Shown one piece after another: positions 7,704-15,871 of a stretch of 64,000 bases of DNA. The stretch comes from DATAUD01 sp036501665 (GTDB lineage: Bacteria; Verrucomicrobiota; Verrucomicrobiia; Limisphaerales; Palsa-1400), in NCBI GenBank assembly GCA_036501665.1, contig DASXZW010000046.1, positions 1-64,000 on the forward strand, in the 5' to 3' direction. Under the pieces are notes generated by a model that did not search any database, was not told the DNA's origin, and worked only from the letters and a program-made list of their open reading frames with translations. The translations under genes and the position numbers were made by a program. How positions within the stretch are numbered: the stretch's first letter is position 1; every line of letters begins with the position of its first letter.

Positions 7704-7851
7704 GACGTTGCCAAAAAGACGATCCCTTCGGAATAGCCTGCATAACTTTTTAGTTTTTTGCACCGGTTCCTTCTCACTGATGACCACGAAAGTGCGATAA
7801 GCCGGTGTTGTCTGCGGCGGGGGGATGGGATAGGGTCTGGGTTTATTATTT

Positions 7852-9096
7852 ATGTCTGACACTTATTTGCAGAAGTTGTTCGCCGAGCGGATTGGCGGAA
7901 GGAATTACGGGAAATCGACGGCGATTTATAAATTTGAAAAAATCAAACGGGCCAAACGCGCGGCGCTCGCGGCGCATCCGGGCGCGGAAATCCTCGATCT
8001 CGGCGTGGGCGAGCCGGACGAAATGGCGTTCCCGGAAGTGGTCGCGAAGCTGACCGAAGAGGCGCGCAAACCGGAGAATCGCGGTTACTCGGACAACGGC
8101 GACGATGTTCTGAAGCAGGCGGCGGCGCGTTACTTGGAGCGGGTTTGTGGCGTGCCGGGGATCAACCTGGAGACGGAAGTGGTGCATTCGATCGGGAGCA
8201 AGGCGGCGCTTTCGATCTTGCCGGCGGCGCTGGTGAATCCGGGAGATTACGTGCTGATGACGACTCCGGGGTATCCGGTGTTCGGGACGCACTCGAAATA
8301 TTACGGCGGGCTGGTGCATTCGTTGCCGTTGGTGGAGGCGAACCGGTTTTTGCCGGACCTGGATTCGATTCCGGCGGAAGTTTTGCGGAAGACGAAGGCG
8401 CTTGTTTTGAATTACCCGAACAATCCGACGGGCGCGAGCGCGACGCCGGAATTTTTCGCGAAGGTGGTGGCGTTTGCTGTCAAAAACGAGATTGTCATCA
8501 TCCATGACGCGGCGTACGCGGCGCTTGTGTTTGAAGGGAAGCCGTTGAGCTTTTTGGCGACGCCGGGCGCGAAGGAAGTGGGGATCGAACTGCATTCGGC
8601 GAGCAAGAGTTTCAACATGACGGGGTGGCGGTGCGGATTTGTCACTGGCAACGCGGCCCTTGTTCGCGCTTATGCGGACATCAAGGACAACACGGATTCG
8701 GGGCAATTCCTGGCGATTCAACACGCGGTGGCGCATGGGTTGGACAATCCGCGCATCACGGAGGAAATTTCGGCGAAGTATTCGCGTCGCATGGACGGGC
8801 TTGTGGAAGTTTTGAAAAAATCGGGGTTTGCGGCTGTCAAACCGAAAGGGTCGTTTTTCCTTTACGTCAAAGCGCCGAAAAGCGCGTCGGGGAAGGGCGG
8901 GCAATGGAATTTTGAAAACGCGGAGGCGGTGTCGCAGTGGCTGATCACGGAGAAATTTATTTCCACGGTTCCGTGGGATGACGCGGGCGCGTATTTGCGG
9001 TTCAGCGTGACGTTTTCCGCGAAAAACCCGGAGGACGAGAAGCGGGTTCTGGCGGAAATTGGCAAACGGTTGAGCGATGTGACGTTTTCGTTTTGA
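7852..9096 (+). CDS. dapL: LL-diaminopimelate aminotransferase
   Basis: 414-residue class I/II PLP aminotransferase. It makes LL-diaminopimelate from tetrahydrodipicolinate and glutamate in one step, bypassing dapD/dapC/dapE in lysine and peptidoglycan synthesis. Seen: DLGVGEPDEM near the N-terminus, NYPNNPTG around residue 188, HDAAYAAL around 219, and the PLP lysine Lys252 in HSASKSFNMTGWRCGF. The opening KSTAIYKFEKI and the length fit DapL rather than aspartate or aromatic aminotransferases. The DapL pathway is known in Verrucomicrobia and Chlamydiae. It is the first gene of a close run with folP (9-bp gap), cdaA and a cdaR-like gene. No strong ribosome binding site precedes the ATG. Confidence 0.9.
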   Translation: MSDTYLQKLFAERIGGRNYGKSTAIYKFEKIKRAKRAALAAHPGAEILDLGVGEPDEMAFPEVVAKLTEEARKPENRGYSDNGDDVLKQAAARYLERVCGVPGINLETEVVHSIGSKAALSILPAALVNPGDYVLMTTPGYPVFGTHSKYYGGLVHSLPLVEANRFLPDLDSIPAEVLRKTKALVLNYPNNPTGASATPEFFAKVVAFAVKNEIVIIHDAAYAALVFEGKPLSFLATPGAKEVGIELHSASKSFNMTGWRCGFVTGNAALVRAYADIKDNTDSGQFLAIQHAVAHGLDNPRITEEISAKYSRRMDGLVEVLKKSGFAAVKPKGSFFLYVKAPKSASGKGGQWNFENAEAVSQWLITEKFISTVPWDDAGAYLRFSVTFSAKNPEDEKRVLAEIGKRLSDVTFSF

Positions 9097-9105
9097 CAGG
9101 CGGCT

Positions 9106-9951
9106 GTGTTGTTGCGCGCGCGTCAGTTTGAGTTTGTGTTTCCACGGCCGGCTCTGCTGATGGGGATCGTGAACGCGACGCCGGATTCCTTTTCCGACGG
9201 CGGGCAGCATTGGGACGCGGAGAAGGCCATTGCGCATGCGAAGCGGTTGGTTGAGGAAGGGGCGGAGATCATTGACATCGGCGGGGAATCTTCGCGGCCC
9301 CGGGCCAATCCCGTCAGCGAAGCGGAGGAATTGCGGCGTGTGATTCCGGTGTTGGAGGGGTTGGCGCACACAATTCCAGTGCCGCTTTCGATTGACACTG
9401 TGAAGGCGGGGGTCGCGAGGGAGGCGTTACGGGCGGGAGCAAGCATCATCAACGATATTGCGGCCAATCGGAGCGACGAGGAAATGTGGCGACTGGCCGC
9501 GGAGAGCGGCGCGGGCTATGTTGTCGTGCATATGCAGGGGTTGCCCGCGACGATGCAGGAAAATCCGGCTTACGACGACGTGATCGCGGAGGTCGGGCAA
9601 TTTTTTGACAATCGTTTGAGTCGATTGCGGGAATGCGGTGTCCATGCAGAGCAGGTGATGCTCGACGTGGGAATCGGATTCGGCAAGGCGGTCGGGCATA
9701 ATTTACAGTTGATCGCGCGACTGGCGCGGTTTAGTAAATGGAAGCGTCCACTGATGTTGGGAGCTTCCCGCAAATCCTTTTTGGGACGCGCGGTCGGGGC
9801 GAAATTGGAAGAACGCGTTGCGCCGTCGCTGGCGTGCGCATGCTGGGCGACGCAGGCCGGGGCGCAGATAATCCGCTGTCACGACGTGGCGGCCACGCGG
9901 CACGCGGTGCGGATGACTGAAGCGCTGATGAGTCAACAAACCAATGCCTGA
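9106..9951 (+). CDS. folP: Dihydropteroate synthase
   Basis: 281-residue TIM barrel that joins p-aminobenzoate to dihydropterin pyrophosphate in folate synthesis; the target of sulfonamides. Both signature motifs are visible: LLMGIVNATPDSFSDGG at about residue 17 and EEGAEIIDIGGESSRP at about 49. SIDTVKAGVAREAL, INDIAA, MLDVGIGFGK and LGASRKSFLG follow in family order. The start is a GTG at 9106, nine bases after the dapL stop, and the end overlaps the cdaA start by 8 bases, so the genes are probably co-transcribed and translationally coupled. Confidence 0.95.
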   Translation: MLLRARQFEFVFPRPALLMGIVNATPDSFSDGGQHWDAEKAIAHAKRLVEEGAEIIDIGGESSRPRANPVSEAEELRRVIPVLEGLAHTIPVPLSIDTVKAGVAREALRAGASIINDIAANRSDEEMWRLAAESGAGYVVVHMQGLPATMQENPAYDDVIAEVGQFFDNRLSRLRECGVHAEQVMLDVGIGFGKAVGHNLQLIARLARFSKWKRPLMLGASRKSFLGRAVGAKLEERVAPSLACACWATQAGAQIIRCHDVAATRHAVRMTEALMSQQTNA

Positions 9952-10789
9952 GTTTTTACATCTCATTTCCGCGGGCTGGCGGCCGGCCCTGGAGATTGCC
10001 ATCCTTTCGGTGGGGATTTATTTCAGCTTCAACTTCGTGCGAGGCACGCGCGGAGCGCCGGTGGTGTATGGTTTCATGCTGCTGGTGCTGAGTTTGACGG
10101 TGGTGGCATTTTTGTTGCGGCTTGAGGTGCTGAGCTGGCTGCTGCGGTCGTTCGTGGCGTTTGCGGCGGTGGCGGTGCTGATTATTTTCCAGCCGGAATT
10201 GCGGCGAATCCTGGCGGAATTGGGGACGCATCCCTTTTTGTCATCGAGTCACGAACAGCGGGAAAACATCGAGGTGGTGGTCAAGACGGCGGAACACCTT
10301 GCGGGTGTTCGCATTGGGGCGTTGATTGCGATTGAGCAGTCGATCAATTTGCAGGAGGCGACGGGGTCGGGGCTTTTGGTGGATTGCGCGGCGAAGCCGG
10401 AAATGTTGGAAACCATTTTTTTCCCGAACAACGCGATTCATGACGGCGGGGTGATCATCAAGGGAGATCGCATTGCTTACGCGGCGTGTATTTTCCCGCT
10501 GACGCAACGGCAGGATTTGAACGCGTCGCTGGGGACGCGGCATCGGGCGGCGATTGGGTTGTCGGAGGAAACGGACGCGGTGGTCGTGGCGATATCGGAG
10601 GAAACCGGGTCGATTTCGCACGCTTACAAGGGGCAATTCGTGCGGGGCGTGACGGCGGAACAATTGCGGGCGTTCCTGACATCGGTGCTGGTCAAACCGG
10701 GCAAACAGCAGAAGTTGCTGAGCCTTTTGCAGCCGGTGGCGAAGACGGTGAACGAGATCGGCGCGACGAGTCCCGCGCCCAAAGCCTGA
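9944..10789 (+). CDS. cdaA: Membrane diadenylate cyclase CdaA (DAC domain)
   Basis: Makes cyclic di-AMP from two ATP. Three N-terminal membrane segments (about residues 12-32, 41-60 and 66-84) precede a DAC domain at about 105-245. The RHR motif is Arg199-His200-Arg201. The other signature, normally DGA, reads DGG at 167-169 (IHDGGVIIKG); the metal-binding Asp is kept. Length 281 matches the family. It overlaps folP by 8 bases, and its stop TGA shares a base with the ATG of the cdaR-like gene. c-di-AMP generally governs potassium, osmotic and cell-wall balance. The usual partner glmM does not follow here. Confidence 0.93.
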   Translation: MPEFLHLISAGWRPALEIAILSVGIYFSFNFVRGTRGAPVVYGFMLLVLSLTVVAFLLRLEVLSWLLRSFVAFAAVAVLIIFQPELRRILAELGTHPFLSSSHEQRENIEVVVKTAEHLAGVRIGALIAIEQSINLQEATGSGLLVDCAAKPEMLETIFFPNNAIHDGGVIIKGDRIAYAACIFPLTQRQDLNASLGTRHRAAIGLSEETDAVVVAISEETGSISHAYKGQFVRGVTAEQLRAFLTSVLVKPGKQQKLLSLLQPVAKTVNEIGATSPAPKA

Positions 10790-11202
10790 TGTTGCAAGAC
10801 CTCATTCTAAAGAATTTTTGGCTGAAGTTTTTTTCAGTCGCGCTGGCCACGGTGATCTGGCTGAGCATTCATTACGGCATCCAGAATGAATCGCCGATGC
10901 GCGAAGGGGGAATGACTCATCTGCTGGCGCAGGAATATATTCGCGTGCCGGTGACGGTGTCTACGCCGCCGGGAGACACCCGGGCTTTCCGAGTGATTCC
11001 GAGTGAGGTCGTGGTCGTCGCGATGGGGGATGAAGCGACGTTGCGAGGAGCGGCCAACAGGGACTTCAAAGTAAGTGTCGATTTAACCGACTTTCATGCC
11101 AAGGGGCCGACGCCGATGGTGTTGCAGAGCGAAGCGCCGGCGGATTTGACGATTGAGGAGATTAGTCCTTCCACGGTGAGTGTGGAGCAGGTGGCGAGGT
11201 AG
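10789..11202 (+). CDS. cdaR: CdaR-like protein with one YbbR domain
   Basis: 137 residues. One membrane anchor near the N-terminus (LKFFSVALATVIWLSIHYGI) is followed by an extracytoplasmic domain of about 95 residues (EYIRVPVTVSTPP, FRVIPSEVVV, VSVDLTDFHAKG, TIEEISPSTVSVE) that fits a YbbR repeat. CdaR proteins bind and regulate CdaA; Firmicute versions carry several YbbR repeats, this one only one. The ATG at 10789 overlaps the cdaA stop by one base, so coupling with cdaA supports the assignment. The symbol is by context and domain rather than close similarity. Confidence 0.75.
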   Translation: MLQDLILKNFWLKFFSVALATVIWLSIHYGIQNESPMREGGMTHLLAQEYIRVPVTVSTPPGDTRAFRVIPSEVVVVAMGDEATLRGAANRDFKVSVDLTDFHAKGPTPMVLQSEAPADLTIEEISPSTVSVEQVAR

Positions 11203-11246
11203 CAAAAAAACCGTTGGAAACGGTTGGGGGTCAAGTCATGCCTCGA

Positions 11247-11270
11247 AACACCTCGTTGAAACGAGGTGTT
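11247..11270. terminator. Perfect 11-bp hairpin after the dapL-cdaR run
   Basis: AACACCTCGTT and AACGAGGTGTT pair perfectly around a 2-base centre. A second small hairpin, AACCGTT-GGA-AACGGTT, lies at about 11209-11225. Both lie within 70 bases after the cdaR-like stop. No T-run follows, so the hairpins could protect an mRNA end or terminate with help. Confidence 0.4.
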
Positions 11271-11334
11271 AATGAGAAATTTGCGCCCCGTGTGGGATTA
11301 GGAGAATTGGTTTAATAACTACTTCAAAGAATAG

Positions 11335-11357
11335 TGGGCGGCGGCGCAGCACCGCCC
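11335..11357. repeat. Family C hairpin repeat, degenerate end
   Basis: GGCGGCGGCGCAGCACCGCC is the same core as at 1451-1470. Here the following CTACC is replaced by CCGA, so the GTAG tetranucleotide is lost. It sits just upstream of the antitoxin-like gene. Confidence 0.5.
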
Positions 11358-11402
11358 CGAAAAGTTGTGGAATGCTGCGGATCACTCGGTTATGTTCACG
11401 CC

Positions 11403-11597
11403 ATGCCGCAAACGCTTGAGAAACGTGTGGAATCCCTTGAAAAGGAATTCTCTGAATTGCGCGTCCAGGTTTTGGGTTTGAAGCAGGTCAAAAAGGATTG
11501 GCGCAGCACGGTTGGCCTGATGGAAGACGATGAGATGACTCGCGAAGCGCAAAGGCTAGGCCGCGAATATCGCGAACAGCAAACTCTAGCTAAGTGA
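11403..11597 (+). CDS. Small antitoxin-like coiled protein
   Basis: 64 residues starting MPQTLEKRVESLEKEF, a short coiled-coil, then WRSTVGLMEDDEMTREA and a basic tail. From memory of the family, this pattern (coiled N-terminus, then W-x-S-T-V-G-x-x-x-D-D) belongs to small antitoxins encoded directly upstream of PIN-domain toxins. Here the stop TGA overlaps a GTG (11594) in the GTGA fashion typical of such pairs, but that downstream frame stops after 11 codons, so no toxin is present. It is likely an orphaned antitoxin; DNA-binding or residual regulation is possible. The toxin-antitoxin assignment is inference. Confidence 0.55.
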   Translation: MPQTLEKRVESLEKEFSELRVQVLGLKQVKKDWRSTVGLMEDDEMTREAQRLGREYREQQTLAK

Positions 11598-11640
11598 TCA
11601 GCCTGCGATTCGAGAACTGGTTGGAATAATCATCGCTGCT

Positions 11641-12633
11641 ATGCAGAGAATTATTGTTTGCATTGTTTTGAATTGCCTCCTGGTTCTGAGTGCGCGGGCG
11701 CAGTTTGGCTATGCGACAAACCCAGGCGGCACCACAGTCACGATCACTAGTTATTCGGGTCCTCTCGACGTAATTATTCCTTCTACTATTAACGGCTTGG
11801 CAGTTACCAGCATTGGGGATAATGCCTTTGGTAACGATGGTATTACGAGCGTGTGGATTCCTTATGGCGTGACCAATATAGGACATAGTGCATTCAATTC
11901 GTCGTTGAATTTGACTAACATTGAGATTCCCGATAGTGTTACAACTATCGGAGACTCCGCCTTTTTAGGGGCTGGTCTTACAAGTCTTATCGTTCCTAGC
12001 AGTGTTACAAATATGGGTGACGCTGCATTTGGAGGTCTTGGGGACCTGACAAACCTGACGCTGGAATACGGAATCTCCGACATCCAGTCAGGTTCGTTTT
12101 CCGGATTTGCCCTAACGAGCGTAACGATTCCAAGCAGCGTTACAAATATAGGTTCCGGGGCGTTTTCTCCTTGTGATTACCTAACGTCGATTTTCTTTAA
12201 AGGCAACGCGCCCACAGTTGACTCAACGGTGTTTCGGAGTTGGGCTTTTTTTGGACTCCGCAACCCCGTGGTTTCCAATTACTATTCCGCAACCGCTTAT
12301 TACTTGCCCGGCACGACGGGTTGGTCGGAGTTTTCGTCAAACACTTTGATGGCAGCAATGGAAGGCAGTCCAACTAATGAGTTCATCCCGACGGTGTTAT
12401 GGAGTCCGACAATCCAGGTCGCTGGAACGAATTTTGGTGTCCAGAATGGGCAATATGGGTTTGATGTTACGGCCACGACGAACCTGCCTATTGCGATTGA
12501 AGCCTGTGATGATTTAACGCAGAGCAATTGGGTTGTTTTGCAGCGGTTGACTTTGACAAACGGTCTTTACCATTTCAGCGAGCCGTTCCTAAGCAATTCG
12601 ATGTCGCGGTTTTATCGGATTGGTTTTCCGTGA
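11641..12633 (+). CDS. Secreted BspA-type leucine-rich repeat protein
   Basis: 330 residues. The signal peptide is IIVCIVLNCLLVLSARAQ. From about residue 40 to 190 there are LRR_5 (BspA/TpLRR) repeats of about 23 residues, for example AVTSIGDNAFG, VTNIGHSAFN, VTTIGDSAFLG, VTNMGDAAFGG and VTNIGSGAFS. The C-terminal 70 residues (AIEACDDLTQSNWVVLQ ... RFYRIGFP) resemble the C-terminal module of the Ig-like protein at 4065-5411. Such repeats bind proteins or surfaces outside the cell; no enzymatic motif is seen. The gene stands alone between two repeat-bearing gaps. Confidence 0.85.
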   Translation: MQRIIVCIVLNCLLVLSARAQFGYATNPGGTTVTITSYSGPLDVIIPSTINGLAVTSIGDNAFGNDGITSVWIPYGVTNIGHSAFNSSLNLTNIEIPDSVTTIGDSAFLGAGLTSLIVPSSVTNMGDAAFGGLGDLTNLTLEYGISDIQSGSFSGFALTSVTIPSSVTNIGSGAFSPCDYLTSIFFKGNAPTVDSTVFRSWAFFGLRNPVVSNYYSATAYYLPGTTGWSEFSSNTLMAAMEGSPTNEFIPTVLWSPTIQVAGTNFGVQNGQYGFDVTATTNLPIAIEACDDLTQSNWVVLQRLTLTNGLYHFSEPFLSNSMSRFYRIGFP

Positions 12634-12686
12634 GTGAAGGTCATGCGAGTGGAGTATTCTGCTCGGTTCTGTCTCTGGCTGTCGGC

Positions 12687-12742
12687 GGACGCCTCGGCGA
12701 GGCGTCCCTACCAAAGTCAGTGGCGGCGGCGCAGCGACGCCC
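12687..12742. repeat. Family D palindromic repeat followed by a family C copy
   Basis: GGACGCCTC-GGC-GAGGCGTCC with CTACC at 12687-12712 is an almost perfect palindrome; the same unit is at 14271-14296. It is followed at 12721-12742 by GGCGGCGGCGCAGCGACGCC, a family C copy. Read on the minus strand the palindrome is preceded by GGTAG. Confidence 0.65.
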
Positions 12743-12757
12743 TTCCATCCGAAGGGG

Positions 12758-13111
12758 TTATTTTTTGGGGATGAAGATGAAGGCGGCGGCGGCGAGGATG
12801 CAGACGAAGGCGGCGATGTGGTTCCATTTGAGCGACGCCTTAAGGTAATAGACCGAAAAGACCGCGAATACTGTCAGTGTGATGATTTCCTGGGCGACTT
12901 TGAGTTGGGCGAACGAATAGATGTTGCTGCCCCAGCGGTTGGCCGGCACTTGCAGTAGGTATTCAAAGAATGCGATGCCCCAGCTTGCCAGGATGACGGC
13001 CCAGATCGGGCGGTCTTTGAATTTCAAATGGCCGTACCAGGCGAAGGTCATGAAGACGTTCGAGCATGTCAATAATACGAACGGCAGCCAGCGTGATTGG
13101 GTCAGGTTCAT
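12758..13111 (-). CDS. DUF486 family (DMT-like) small membrane protein
   Basis: 117 residues in four hydrophobic helices: LPFVLLTCSNVFMTFAWYGH, IWAVILASWGIAFFEYLLQ, the segment around EIITLTVFAVFSVYYL, and IAAFVCILAAAAFIFIP. FMTFAWYGHLK and SWGIAFFEYLLQVPANR are hallmarks of DUF486, a half-size relative of the drug/metabolite transporter superfamily that presumably works as a dimer. The substrate is unknown. The ATG at 13111 gives the family start MNLTQSRW; upstream in-frame sequence is repeat. It ends 16 bases from a family C repeat and begins next to a REPIN-like element. Confidence 0.85.
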   Translation of the reverse strand: MNLTQSRWLPFVLLTCSNVFMTFAWYGHLKFKDRPIWAVILASWGIAFFEYLLQVPANRWGSNIYSFAQLKVAQEIITLTVFAVFSVYYLKASLKWNHIAAFVCILAAAAFIFIPKK

Positions 13112-13117
13112 AGGATT

Positions 13118-13320
13118 AGAGCATTTATTCAAGATATATGGTCGAAGTATCGCACGAGTTCTGTTTGAAAGCGGCAGAGGGCTGCAAACGGAACAGATAA
13201 GAGATGCACCGCTCGCGGTGCTGCACTCCAAGACGCTTCGTGATTGACGGGTAGAGCTTTGTAACTCGCGCCAGCGTTTTGGAGTGCGGCAGCCCTCTGC
13301 CGCTTTTGCCTGAATGCTCT
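13118..13320. repeat. REPIN-like inverted pair (family B)
   Basis: Outer ends AGAGCATTTA (13118-13127) and TGAATGCTCT (13311-13320) are inverted copies. Inside, GAAAGCGGCAGAGGGCTGC at 13167 and GCAGCCCTCTGCCGCTTT at the right are inverted, and GCACTCCAAGACGC versus GCGTTTTGGAGTGC continue the symmetry. The right end folds as GCGGCAG-CCCT-CTGCCGC; the left has lost part of its stem. A similar element lies at 61161-61307. Confidence 0.7.
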
Positions 13321-13333
13321 GAAACCAGCCTAA

Positions 13334-14107
13334 TCACAGTCGGACGGGGATTCCGCAGTCAGCCAGGTAGCGTTTAACGTCGTCGACGGAGTATTCGCCG
13401 AAGTGAAAGATGCTGGCGGCTAGGACGGCGTCGGCTTTTCCATCCAACAGGACCGCCGCCAAGTGTTCGAGTTTGCCCGCGCCGCCGCTGGCGACGACCG
13501 GGACGCCGACCGCTTCACTGACGCGGCGGGTGATAACTAGATCGAACCCGGCCTTGGTGCCGTCGGCGTCGATGCTGTTGAGAACGATTTCACCTGCTCC
13601 CAAGGCAACGGCTTTTTTGGCCCATTCGACGGTTTCCAGGCCGGTTGGCTTGCGTCCGCCCTGGGCAAAAACTTCCCAGCGATCGGGGGCGACTTTTTTG
13701 GCGTCGATCGAAACGACGATGCACTGGCTGCCAAATTTTTCCGCGCCCTGGCGGATGAGTTCGGGCATGGCGAGCGCGGAGGAGTTGATGCTGGTCTTGT
13801 CGGCGCCCGCGCGGAGCATGGCGTACATGTCCTCGACGGAGCGGATGCCGCCGCCGACGGTCAGCGGCATGAAGCATTGGTCGGCAGCGCGTTCGATGAC
13901 GTCGATCATGGTGGCGCGACCGTGGGCGCTGGCGGTGATGTCGAAAAAGACCATCTCGTCGGCTCCCTGTTCGTTGTAGCGGATGGCGAGCTCGACGGGG
14001 TCACCGACGTTGCGGAGTTCGCCGGCTTCGGCTTTGCCGAATTGCACGCCGCGAGTGACCTGGCCGTCGTGAACGTCCAGACATGGGATGACTCTTTTTG
14101 CCAACAT
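13334..14107 (-). CDS. hisF: Imidazole glycerol phosphate synthase, cyclase subunit
   Basis: 257-residue TIM barrel that, with HisH, converts PRFAR and ammonia into imidazole glycerol phosphate (histidine) and AICAR (purine). Seen: start MLAKRVIPCLD with catalytic Asp11, TVGGGIRSVEDM at about residue 83, the second catalytic Asp at about 135 in VVSIDAK, LNSIDADGTKAGFD at about 175, and VVASGGAG at about 205. The length is standard. No other his gene is adjacent, so histidine genes are scattered, at least here. The gene is flanked by repeats on its 3' side. Confidence 0.97.
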   Translation of the reverse strand: MLAKRVIPCLDVHDGQVTRGVQFGKAEAGELRNVGDPVELAIRYNEQGADEMVFFDITASAHGRATMIDVIERAADQCFMPLTVGGGIRSVEDMYAMLRAGADKTSINSSALAMPELIRQGAEKFGSQCIVVSIDAKKVAPDRWEVFAQGGRKPTGLETVEWAKKAVALGAGEIVLNSIDADGTKAGFDLVITRRVSEAVGVPVVASGGAGKLEHLAAVLLDGKADAVLAASIFHFGEYSVDDVKRYLADCGIPVRL

Positions 14108-14270
14108 ACGAAAGACCGGCTCAACGTAGCATCCTGAGGGGAAAGGAAAACCTTTTTGTCGGGGAGGTTTGTAAGTTGTTTGGGGTTAGGTGGTTGTGGG
14201 AAGTGGCCGATACATCGCTAAAAGATGACGACCGGCGACCTTGGAGAAACCAACTTTTATGATCGTGCCC

Positions 14271-14296
14271 GGACGCCTCGGCGAGGCGTCCCTACC
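14271..14296. repeat. Family D palindromic repeat
   Basis: GGACGCCTC-GGC-GAGGCGTCC followed by CTACC, identical over 26 bases to 12687-12712. It lies in the leader of the exopolysaccharide barrel gene. Confidence 0.7.
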
Positions 14297-14427
14297 TCGG
14301 GGTTGTGATGCGTCTGAGCGGCTTTTTTGACTTCCCACAAATGCGTGGGTGTGCCAGAGTGGCGAGGATTCGGATTGGAGTCGGAAACGAAGCCAAGCCG
14401 GGGACGCCGCAGAAACCTTGGTATGAG

Positions 14428-15777
14428 ATGTATCTGAAGTATCGACGTCAACGCTTGCTTTCCGGCTGGCGGCGGAACGTTGGCGCTCCTTTCCCTAAAC
14501 GCCTGTATCGCCGATGCCACGGATGGCGGCTCATCGTTCAGATTGTTTTGCTAAGTTTGCTGGCGCGCACGTCTTCGTTAGAGGCGTTCGGACAGGACGC
14601 GGTTCGAATGTCGATGGCCAGCGCGTCTGCCGCCGAAAGTCGGCAAACAGCAAATGGAACGGCTGGTTACTACAACCTCCAGGCGGGACCGACTTATTGG
14701 CGTTTTGGATCGGGATTGAGCCTTGGTTACAACAGCAACGTCGAACTTGCCGAGGGCAAGCAGGAAGGGGATTTTATTTACTCGCCTTCGCTGAGCGTGC
14801 AAATGAAATGGCCGATTTCTCAATTGCAGGCGTTGAATATTGGGGTCGGCCTCGGCTATTCGGGATATGCGCAGCATTCGTCATTGAACACATTTTTCGT
14901 GACGCCGAACAGCGGGGTGGCCTTTGACATTTACGCGGGGGATTTTGTGATTGAATTGCATGATCGATTTACAATCTCGCAAGGCAGCTACCAGGACCCG
15001 ACCGTGACCGGCAGAGGCAACTATTCGGAGTTCCAGAACAGCGCGGGGACGTTGGTGACATGGGACCTGAATAAAATGGTTGTCAGTTTGGGCTATGATT
15101 ATGCCAGTTCCCTGGAGGTGTCCGGCGGACTCGGGCAGCCGAATCAGGGGAACGAGGTCTTTTCCGGATCGGCGGGTTTGGTGCTAAAGCCTGGCATGAC
15201 GACGGGGATCGAAGCGGGGGGATCGCTGCAAAATTATTCGGCAGCAACGACGAACAACCCTTATTCGACAGCGATTCAATGGAATGCGGGCGCTTTCTTC
15301 AAAACGCAGGTGACTGAGCACATTTCGATGAATGTCGATGCCGGTTATGTGGTCAATTCTCCAGAGTCCAGCGGCGCGCTTTCCACAGCGCAGCAGTTTG
15401 CCGGGTATTACGCAAACCTTGGTGTGGCGCATCGGGTGAATCGGTTTGTGCAGTACAGTCTTGGCGTGGGACGAAATGTCTCTGATACGTATTTTGGCGG
15501 CGCCACGGACGCTTACACGGCGAACCTTTCAGCCGGCTGGAGTTTCATCCATAAAGTCTCGCTCAGCACCGGTTTCAACTATGAGCGCGGCACGGAAGTG
15601 GGGTTCGTTGGCGGGGAAACATATTACCAGTATGGGCCGACTATCAGCGTCGGCCGCGCTCTGACAAAGAAGATGAACGCCGGGCTAGTTTACCAATTCG
15701 TGGACCGCAATGCGAACGAAGCTTTGCAAAAATATACCCTTAATATCGTGACATTAAGCTTGAGTTATCAGTTTTAA
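14428..15777 (+). CDS. Outer-membrane beta-barrel protein of exopolysaccharide cluster
   Basis: About 450 residues. A hydrophobic signal segment (WRLIVQIVLLSLLARTSSLEA) lies at about residues 32-52 of the chosen start. The in-frame ATG at 14305 would give an even longer basic leader, so the true start is uncertain. The mature part alternates polar and aromatic residues in many short strands and ends in a terminal aromatic (NIVTLSLSYQF), as expected for an outer-membrane barrel. Directly downstream are a Wza-like export protein and a Wzc-like tyrosine kinase. In other Verrucomicrobia and in exosortase-type clusters such barrels accompany EPS secretion; a role as a polysaccharide porin is inferred. 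Confidence 0.75.
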   Translation: MYLKYRRQRLLSGWRRNVGAPFPKRLYRRCHGWRLIVQIVLLSLLARTSSLEAFGQDAVRMSMASASAAESRQTANGTAGYYNLQAGPTYWRFGSGLSLGYNSNVELAEGKQEGDFIYSPSLSVQMKWPISQLQALNIGVGLGYSGYAQHSSLNTFFVTPNSGVAFDIYAGDFVIELHDRFTISQGSYQDPTVTGRGNYSEFQNSAGTLVTWDLNKMVVSLGYDYASSLEVSGGLGQPNQGNEVFSGSAGLVLKPGMTTGIEAGGSLQNYSAATTNNPYSTAIQWNAGAFFKTQVTEHISMNVDAGYVVNSPESSGALSTAQQFAGYYANLGVAHRVNRFVQYSLGVGRNVSDTYFGGATDAYTANLSAGWSFIHKVSLSTGFNYERGTEVGFVGGETYYQYGPTISVGRALTKKMNAGLVYQFVDRNANEALQKYTLNIVTLSLSYQF

Positions 15778-15871
15778 GGATGAAGAACATAATTGGCGCA
15801 TATTGTTTTTCGGATGAATCGGGTAAACCCGCGTCGTTTGTCAGCCGATATGTATGCGATAGTCTCGAAAT

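Noticed and set aside
7846..9369. 507-codon minus-strand frame opposite dapL and folP
   Set aside because: Very Arg/His-rich translation typical of antisense frames in GC-rich genes; both plus-strand genes are certain.
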